From assembly GCA_030686995.1 (NCBI GenBank), contig CM060694.1, positions 94,393,844-94,457,843 on the forward strand: 64,000 bases of DNA, given 5' to 3'. The DNA comes from Artemisia argyi. Its lineage: Eukaryota > Streptophyta > Magnoliopsida > Asterales > Asteraceae. A model generated the notes under the pieces. It worked only from the letters and a program-made list of their open reading frames with translations, searched no databases and had not been told where the DNA came from. Position numbers and translations under genes: made by a program. This document shows positions 58,991-64,000 of this stretch, piece after piece; position 1 is the stretch's first letter; every line of letters begins with the position of its first letter.

Positions 58991-59379
58991 ATTTAGCCAT
59001 TGATCTTTGGTGAATCTTGATCAGGATCTTTTAAGCGATACGTGGTGTGTTTTTGGTGAAGCTAGGAATTCAATCTCGTTGATTCGTAGTGATTTCAGAT
59101 TTTCCCTCCAAATATATAATTTGAAAATTTTCTCCCTCAAAATTTGGAAATCACTAAGAAATACAATGCTAAGGTTACCAGAAAAATTTGAGTATTGAAA
59201 ATTTTTACGCAAAATTTCACCGAAAATATTTGAATTTTAGCCTAAAAATTTGAATTCCGGTCCAAAATTTTCAACGTTATCCCAAAATTTGAATCTCGTG
59301 TAAAAATTGGTTGTTTAGTCTCCTCTCAAAAATAAATTTTACTCAAATTTTCCCGCCAAAAAACTTTTTTTTTTTTTTT

Positions 59380-60000
59380 TGTCTAACTCGATAAAGCTCC
59401 AAACTCGGTAACCTTCAAACTCGATCAGCTCCTAACTTGGTAACCTTCCCAAACTCGGTAACCTTTAAATTCGATAAGCTCCGAACTCGATAACCATTCC
59501 CTAACTCGCAACTTTCTCCTTCTTCAAACTCGGTAACCTTTGAAACTCGGAAACATTCTTGTAACTCGATAAAGCTCCCAAACTCGCAAACTTTGCATAA
59601 TGTCTCCCTAACTCGATAATACCCTAACTCAGTAAGTCCCCTAACTCGGTAATGCCCCTTAACTTGATAAGTCCAATGAAAGTTTGGCAGAGTTTCGTTA
59701 AGTGTTAACCAAATAAACCTTACTCGATGAATGATAAGGATGAGCCATGCCTAACTCGGCAAAAAATATGAAAATTCCAAACTCGTAAGTTTCTAATTCG
59801 CTAAATCATGACCCAAACTCGGTAAAACACCAAACTCGGTAAAAATCAAACCCAAACTCGACAGAAACTTTTCAAACTCGGTAAAAAGTTTTTCAAACTC
59901 GAAAACTTTTTTATCAAACTCGACAAAAATTTTCCAAACTCGGAAAATTAAATCCAAACTCGACAGAAACTTTTCAAACTCGACAAACTTGCGATGAACA
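59380..60000 (-). repeat. CTCGRYAA repeat array in the leader of Sirevirus E
   Basis: About 35 imperfect copies of AACTCGRYAA (TTRYCGAGTT on the element's sense strand), spaced 12-30 bp, directly downstream of the primer site. Related words are in the spacer at 55545-55865. A minus-strand frame from ATG at 60035 runs 80 codons through the array and codes a repetitive protein (EFEKFLSSL-type units). It could act as an upstream ORF or be a by-product. Confidence 0.88.
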
Positions 60001-60051
60001 GTACCAGATCCGCTTATTTCACCCAAAAACACCATGATTCGCCCCGGGTTT

Positions 60052-60063
60052 GCTCTGATACCA
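60052..60063 (-). other. Primer binding site of element E
   Basis: TGGTATCAGAGC on the minus strand, two bases after the LTR end CCTAACA. Confidence 0.92.
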
Positions 60064-60065
60064 CT

Positions 60066-60410
60066 TGTTAGGTCACCATTTTATCACATAATCACTTAGA
60101 AATCTAGAGAGAGAAAGTAGGTAGAGAGAGAGAGTGGAAGGAACCCTAAATAAGATATGAAAGACTAATAATAATATTAAGAGAACCAACAACCTCAAAT
60201 GAGGTTATACATTACTATTTATAGGTAAGGATTAGGGCTTCACCACACTTAGACAATATTACATACTTAGCCCTTAGACTTTATCCAAACCTATAAACTA
60301 AGCATAAAACTTTATAAAACTTATAGAATAACTAACATATTAACTAAATATTGCAACCTATACCAAAACTCAATGACCAACACTTGAAATAATAAAGTCT
60401 ATTCCCAACA
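60066..60410 (-). repeat. 5' LTR of Sirevirus E (345 bp)
   Basis: Plus strand TGTTAGGTCACC to TTCCCAACA. Complete copy; the other lacks seven terminal bases. Minus-strand TATA (CTATAAATAGT) at about 60216-60226. Confidence 0.93.
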
Positions 60411-60411
60411 G

Positions 60412-60759
60412 GATACCTTCTATCCTATGGGTTGTGTAGAAGATCTAGCACATATTGCTAAAGTGAACAAGAAGTTGGTACCTGATAAAATTGTTGAGGC
60501 AGAGCATGTACAAGAGGCAGATGTTGTTAAGAAGCCTGATGTTATAGCAGATAAGAAAACTTCTTCTAGTCAAGGTGGTAAAAGAAAAGGTGTTGTTCAT
60601 AAATCCTTTGCTAAGAAGAAAGCAGTTCTAAGCCTGAAGGATATGATTTCAAGAATGATTATGATCATATTCCTTCTGAGCATTTAAAGCAACAGTTGAA
60701 GGTTCTTACTATGATTGCTAAGATGGATGAACCTGAAGTAGTTGATGCTGCACCAGTAG
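60412..60759 (+). pseudogene. Envelope-like ORF of Sirevirus F, second part
   Basis: The frame with YPMGCVEDLAHIAKVNKKL continues F's third ORF after element E. It is lysine-rich (KKPDVIADKKTSS, KRKGVVHKSFAKKKAVL). A frameshift near 60640 moves to a frame ending MDEPEVVDAAPV. Cut at 60760 by a small LTR derivative. Confidence 0.75.
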
Positions 60760-61157
60760 TGTAGGGCCTTAGATCTATCTTTATCACTTAAGAATATGAT
60801 GTTAGAGAGAGATGGAAGAGCTAGAGAGAGAAAGTAGAGAGAGAGGTGGAGAGAACTATGTGAAATAAAACCTTATTAAGCATGAACTCCCCCCTTCCTA
60901 ACAAGCTTAGGAGGGTATTTATACTTTTTACATTAGCCTCCATGGGCTCTCTCTTGGGCCATCTTTAGGGCCAAGTCATTAAGGCTTTTACATAACCTTA
61001 ATAAACTAGCATTTTACTAACTATTACATGAATATATTTAACTAACTATTTGACTCAATAATGATCGTCACTTTTAATCCTAACAATCTCCCCCAAAGGG
61101 ACGATCATTGAGATCTCTCTTTGATTACATAAATGATCAACACTTCTAATGCTAACA
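60760..61157 (-). mobile_element. Deletion derivative of a Sirevirus-type element (398 bp)
   Basis: Perfect target duplication AGTAG at 60755-60759 and 61158-61162. It consists of one LTR-like unit (TGTAGGGCC.. to ..AATCCTAACA, 60760-61086), a polypurine-tract complement (ATCTCCCCCAAAGGG), about 45 bp, and a second copy of just the LTR's last 28 bp (ATGATCAACACTTCTAATGCTAACA vs ATGATCGTCACTTTTAATCCTAACA). It contains a GAGAGAGAAAGTAG patch and a minus-strand TATA (about 60917-60926), like LTR E. An internal deletion of a full element explains this better than a plain solo LTR. Confidence 0.82.
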
Positions 61158-61728
61158 AGTAGGAATCAGATATCCTATTATTCAAGTAACTATAGGATAT
61201 GATACTAACATTGGAATATTTCATGATGTCAAGAGATCTGATGGGAAGACTCACAGGTTTCTTAGATTTCAACCGATGTTGTATTACTTTGATAGAGAGG
61301 ATGTTTGTACCTTGTAGAGGATATATAAAGAAAAGTTTGGAGCTAAGAAGTTTGAAGGTAAAAAGTATGAAAAGGAGAAATTTGATTACATTAAGTCTAT
61401 GTCTGATAATGTTCTCTGGAGAGCTTTGAAACTTATGTTTGATCCTTCAATGGAAGATTCTGAATGGACAGAGATAAAAGGACGTAAAGTAAAAAGATGG
61501 AGACTTTTTCAAAGTTCTGGGATTCATGTCTTAGAACTTGGGCCACTCACTTTGTATATATTGGCTGAAAAGGATTATCCATTGGCGAATTATTGGGAAA
61601 TTGTCTATCAGATGGTTAATCGTGCTGGGTTGCTCAATTTGCAAAATGATTATGACACTGATGATCAAGCATTTAATTTGTTGTCAAAATATAAGAAGAT
61701 ACTTGGTCAACAGACATCCCAAGAATAG
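61158..61728 (+). pseudogene. Envelope-like ORF of Sirevirus F, last part
   Basis: From the target duplication the frame runs GIRYPIIQVTIGYDTNIG.. ; frameshifts near 61200-61330 split it, then it is open from about 61340 to the TAG at 61726. The block WRLFQSSGIHVLELGPLTLYILAEKDYPLANYWEIVYQMV is the conserved C-terminal part of this protein family. The 3' end lies 86 bp before the 3' LTR. Confidence 0.8.
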
Positions 61729-61802
61729 AGTGTTTGGAAGCATCCTCCTGATGTTTAACTAAGCTTTGAAGAAACTTAATGATTTAGAAATAAATATTAA
61801 GT

Positions 61803-61814
61803 TTAGGGGAGGAT
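61803..61814 (+). other. Polypurine tract of Sirevirus F
   Basis: TTAGGGGAGGAT directly before the 3' LTR start TGTTGGG. Confidence 0.88.
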
Positions 61815-62299
61815 TGTTGGGTTTTGGATTCTGCTGCTGAAGATTCAAAATGATGCGAAGGTGAAACTCCTGCTAAGGTTAAAGATTCTGTTGCTGTCAT
61901 TCAAAGTGCTGCTATGGGAATGTTCTGCTAGTGGAATCTACTGCTAAAGAGATAAGCATGTATACGGAGTGGATAATTATAGAATAGATTATGTGTAGAT
62001 TTTATACGTCCAGAATATTCTTATCTTGTGAAGAAAGGTATTGTAAACCTAGTAGGACTCCTTGGCCTATAAAAGGAGGATCCTAGGGTTAGATTGAGTA
62101 CGTATTGTTTTAGTTTTCATTTACACTTCAAGGTTGTAAAACCCTAGCATTGTCGAGTGCTCGTATTATTAATATATTGAAGTGTTGATAGTGAATCATT
62201 ATTCTTCTTAAGTTAAGCTTTAATATTCCGCGTTTTAGCTTAAGTGTTAAAATCAAAGTCAACTTCTATATAAGATCGTTTGCTCAACTGGGATCAACA
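61815..62299 (+). repeat. 3' LTR of Sirevirus F (485 bp)
   Basis: TGTTGGGTTTTGG to GGGATCAACA, followed by the target copy GTTTT. TATAAAA at 62068-62074. Carries a 17 bp segment near 61852-61868 absent from the 5' LTR. Confidence 0.95.
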
Positions 62300-62304
62300 G
62301 TTTT

Positions 62305-62543
62305 GTTTTGGGAGTTTTGACGAATTGTGGAAGATCTAATGTTTTTGGGCGATGCACCTTACTTCTGCTAGACATTCTGGGAATCCGTTACTCTTAGAAG
62401 TAGTTTTGTCTTCCTCCTGGTTATGACGTTTGATTTTGTTGACCTCTGGGACTGTAGAAATACTAGGTGGATTAAGATAGGTTGTCTTGTCATGAATCGT
62501 GATAAAGTATGACCATCATGAGGGCATATTTATGTGGTGCTAC
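62305..62543 (+). pseudogene. Chromovirus integrase remnant, continued
   Basis: The piece FDELW then GRSNVFGR at about 62312-62345 fits the 'PFEALYGRKCRSP' block of gypsy integrase, next in order after the 37850-38000 block. It is out of frame and full of stops. It ends at 62543 where an S-family LTR begins. Confidence 0.5.
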
Positions 62544-62630
62544 TGATGAGGCGAAAAGTGTACCACTTTTAAGGGGTCATTTAAGCCCGAATTCGTAATT
62601 ATGTGATCAAATATTGCCCTAAATCGTTCC
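62544..62630 (+). repeat. S-family LTR start, fourth copy (87 bp)
   Basis: TGATGAGGCGAAAAGTG.. matches 24244-24330 on the same strand; it is preceded by GCTAC, not by a polypurine tract, so it is a 5' or solo LTR inserted in the chromovirus remnant. Cut at 62631 by Sirevirus G. Confidence 0.85.
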
Positions 62631-63753
62631 TGTTAATACAAATATCGCCTAAAACGTTATTTATATTTTACGATCTTCGCTAAGTTTTGTTAACGACAAA
62701 ATGTAAACTTTAGTTTCTAAGTAAAACATAATCTTAGTTTTAAAGACTTGCATAAACTAGACTTTTGCTACATTTTACATTTCATAAAACACAACACTTT
62801 TTATTTCTTAAAATAGAAATGTCACATCACATTTATGGCAAGTTTTGTCAATATACATTTATGGAAAGAAAATGTGTTTGACTAACTATGTGGTTGCTTG
62901 CAAGTTTTGTGTTCGACTAGGTGTAATGAGATGTGACATTGTTTGGTTTGCAAGGTGTAATGAGATGTGACATTGTTTGGTTTGCAAGATTTATTGCAAA
63001 ACCAATTGCAAGCCCGGCGGAACCTTGGGGGTACACGGGCGTAACCCATCTGAGGGTTCCGCCGTATCCGCCAGGCCTACAGAAGGCTTTGCTATAAATA
63101 CTAAGCCACAAGTTGATTTTTGGCTTATCACTCTACATCATATTTACACACATTCATTCATTCTTTCATCTAACCCTTTAACATTTCATATGTGAAGTTT
63201 CTTTTTTTAGCAAAGAGATTCACGAGTTCATAAAAAGTAACAAGTATTCAACACAACGTTGCAAGACTTGTTAGCTTAGCATTGTGTAGACTTGTGTAGT
63301 TTACACTTCATTTGATTGTGTATTTTCAGTAGTGATCGGTTAGTATTTTAGTCCTCAAAATACAAAGTGTATTGGGAGTAGTTGTACCCTTGTAAAAGAA
63401 CTAACGGGAGTGGTTGTACCCTTGGTAAAGAACTCGACATCTAGCTTAGTGTCGGTAAAAGTGTAAGCGACGTGTAAGGTTTTCTCCGCCGGTGAAAGGA
63501 GCTTGTTGACTAGTGAAAGAAACTCTCGAGTTGGACACTCGGGGCGTGGACGTAGGGCAAGGAAAAAGAGTCCTTATAGCCGAACCACGATAAATACTCG
63601 TGTTGTGGTTTGATCGTTTCTTTCATTTACTTGCATGTTATATATTGTGTTTGTGTATATATCTTTGATTAAACGGAAAGTTTCAAAGCTAACTAAACAA
63701 GTTAAAAAGATTTTAAACGGTAAACTATTCAACCCCCCTTCTAGTTTTCCACA
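62631..63753 (+). repeat. 5' LTR of Sirevirus G (1123 bp)
   Basis: TGTTAATACAAATATCG to TTCTAGTTTTCCACA. TATAAATA at 63093-63100. U3 has a pair of inverted words (GGCGGAACC / GGTTCCGCC, about 63017-63063) where LTR D has AAGGGACCGTCC words. A 27 bp unit (GGTGTAATGAGATGTGACATTGTTTGG..) is tandemly duplicated at about 62920-62982. AACTCGACATCTAGC..GTGTAAGG further down is shared with LTRs B and D. Confidence 0.92.
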
Positions 63754-63755
63754 AT

Positions 63756-63768
63756 TGGCATCAAGAGC
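63756..63768 (+). other. Variant primer binding site of element G
   Basis: TGGCATCAAGAGC in place of TGGTATCAGAGC: one substitution and one inserted A. It lies two bases after the LTR end. Confidence 0.8.
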
Positions 63769-63820
63769 TACATTACTCAAGCTTTTAAAATATATTGTTT
63801 TTTAAAACTTGAAACGATCC

Positions 63821-64000
63821 ATGGATTTTGAAAATTACAAAGAAGGGCAATCTATGCAAAGACCACCACTTTTTGAAGCAAATGGTTTTATATATTGGAA
63901 AAACCGTTTTGAAACTTACGTGAAATCTAAAGATATAGATTTATGGTATATAATCATTGATGGTGATAACATAGTTACTAACATTAAAGATGATGATCAA
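63821..64000 (+). CDS. gag: gag of Sirevirus G, first 60 codons
   Basis: ATG at 63821, 67 bp after the LTR as in A and D. Starts [20 protein letters not shown] and continues with [19 protein letters not shown], the N-terminal Gag core. Open to the window end. The start is fixed by the three-way match with A (3990) and D (28422). Confidence 0.9.
   Translation, partial: MDFENYKEGQSMQRPPLFEANGFIYWKNRFETYVKSKDIDLWYIIIDGDNIVTNIKDDDQ

Larger units (their letters stand above)
48820..60410 (-). mobile_element. Sirevirus E, nested in F, internally rearranged
   Basis: Minus-strand element with LTRs at 48820-49157 and 60066-60410. In its own orientation: 5' LTR, primer site (60052-60063), repeat-rich leader, a block from another Sirevirus with an LTR (57616-about 58990), pol C-terminus, spacer, envelope-like ORF, 3' noncoding region with several PPTs, 3' LTR. 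Gag and most of pol are missing. The target copy after the right LTR is GGATA; the left copy is eroded, as the first seven LTR bases are replaced. Reading frame of the F gene on both sides fits a simple insertion here. Confidence 0.88.
38109..62299 (+). mobile_element. Sirevirus F, complete but interrupted (target duplication GTTTT)
   Basis: LTRs at 38109-38576 and 61815-62299, flanked by GTTTT at 38104-38108 and 62300-62304. Without its two nested insertions it is about 12.2 kb: gag, pol, an antisense ORF, and an envelope-like ORF, ending in a polypurine tract. This is the full Sirevirus plan. LTRs are very similar apart from a 17 bp indel near 38140/61850, so insertion is fairly recent. Yet gag has three in-frame stops, so the copy may have moved using proteins made elsewhere. 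It sits in integrase of the chromovirus remnant. Confidence 0.95.
62631..64000 (+). mobile_element. Sirevirus G, Ty1/copia element (5' end only)
   Basis: 5' LTR, primer site and the first 60 gag codons before the window ends. Closely related to D and A by LTR start, LTR end and gag. No break seen in the short coding part, so this may be the best preserved copy of the A/D/G family here. Confidence 0.9.

Noticed and set aside
59380..60000. Possible CRISPR-like array of CTCGATAA words
   Set aside because: Units are imperfect, spacers vary from 2 to 20 bases, and the context is a plant retrotransposon leader.
60760..61086. Plain solo LTR
   Set aside because: The target duplication lies at 61158, beyond a polypurine tract and a second LTR end, so the insertion is longer than one LTR.

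Overview
This window looks like pericentromeric or intergenic DNA from a large, repeat-rich flowering-plant genome. I see no host gene, tRNA, rRNA or CRISPR array. Nearly all of it is LTR retrotransposon: Ty1/copia elements of the Sirevirus type (long gag with zinc knuckles, envelope-like third ORF, several polypurine tracts), Ty3/gypsy elements (a Tat-type with an antisense ORF, a Tekay/Del-type chromovirus, an Athila/Tat-like family here called S), and a large non-autonomous LTR element. The gag families are, from memory and unsearched, those common in Asteraceae (lettuce/Tanacetum-like), so an Asteraceae host is my best guess. All coding regions carry stops, frameshifts or deletions. Several LTR pairs are still nearly identical, so some insertions are young.

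Layout. 1-5441: Sirevirus A on the minus strand, cut by the window start and inserted into the antisense ORF of a Tat-type gypsy element whose 3' end and LTR run to 6948. 6949-8654: truncated LTR of a non-autonomous family. 8655-10421: 3' end and LTR of Sirevirus B. 10422-11759: envelope-like 3' fragment and 3' LTR of Sirevirus C. 11760-12242: unassigned DNA rich in short ACGSCGT-core palindromes. 12243-25696: a giant inverted repeat of two S-family 3' halves meeting at about 22194, with a complete non-autonomous element (12959-19557, target duplication TAATC) inside the left arm. 25697-27143: S-like internal ORF and an LTR fragment.

27144-64000 is a nested stack. Sirevirus D (27144) is cut at 32299 by a chromovirus with a 3.5 kb LTR. 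That is cut at 38109 by Sirevirus F (38109-62299, target duplication GTTTT). F's envelope-like ORF is cut by Sirevirus E (48820-60410, minus strand) and by a 398 bp deletion derivative (60760-61157, target duplication AGTAG). E also holds part of another Sirevirus-type element. The chromovirus remnant resumes at 62300, is cut by an S-family LTR at 62544, and that is cut by Sirevirus G at 62631, which runs off the end.

Most interesting: (i) several elements carry their own short repeated 'signature word' in U3 or leader, and in D and F also inside coding sequence; (ii) F has an intact antisense ORF with its own TATA box between pol and the envelope-like gene, in parallel with the antisense ORF of the Tat-type element; (iii) the near-spacerless giant palindrome.
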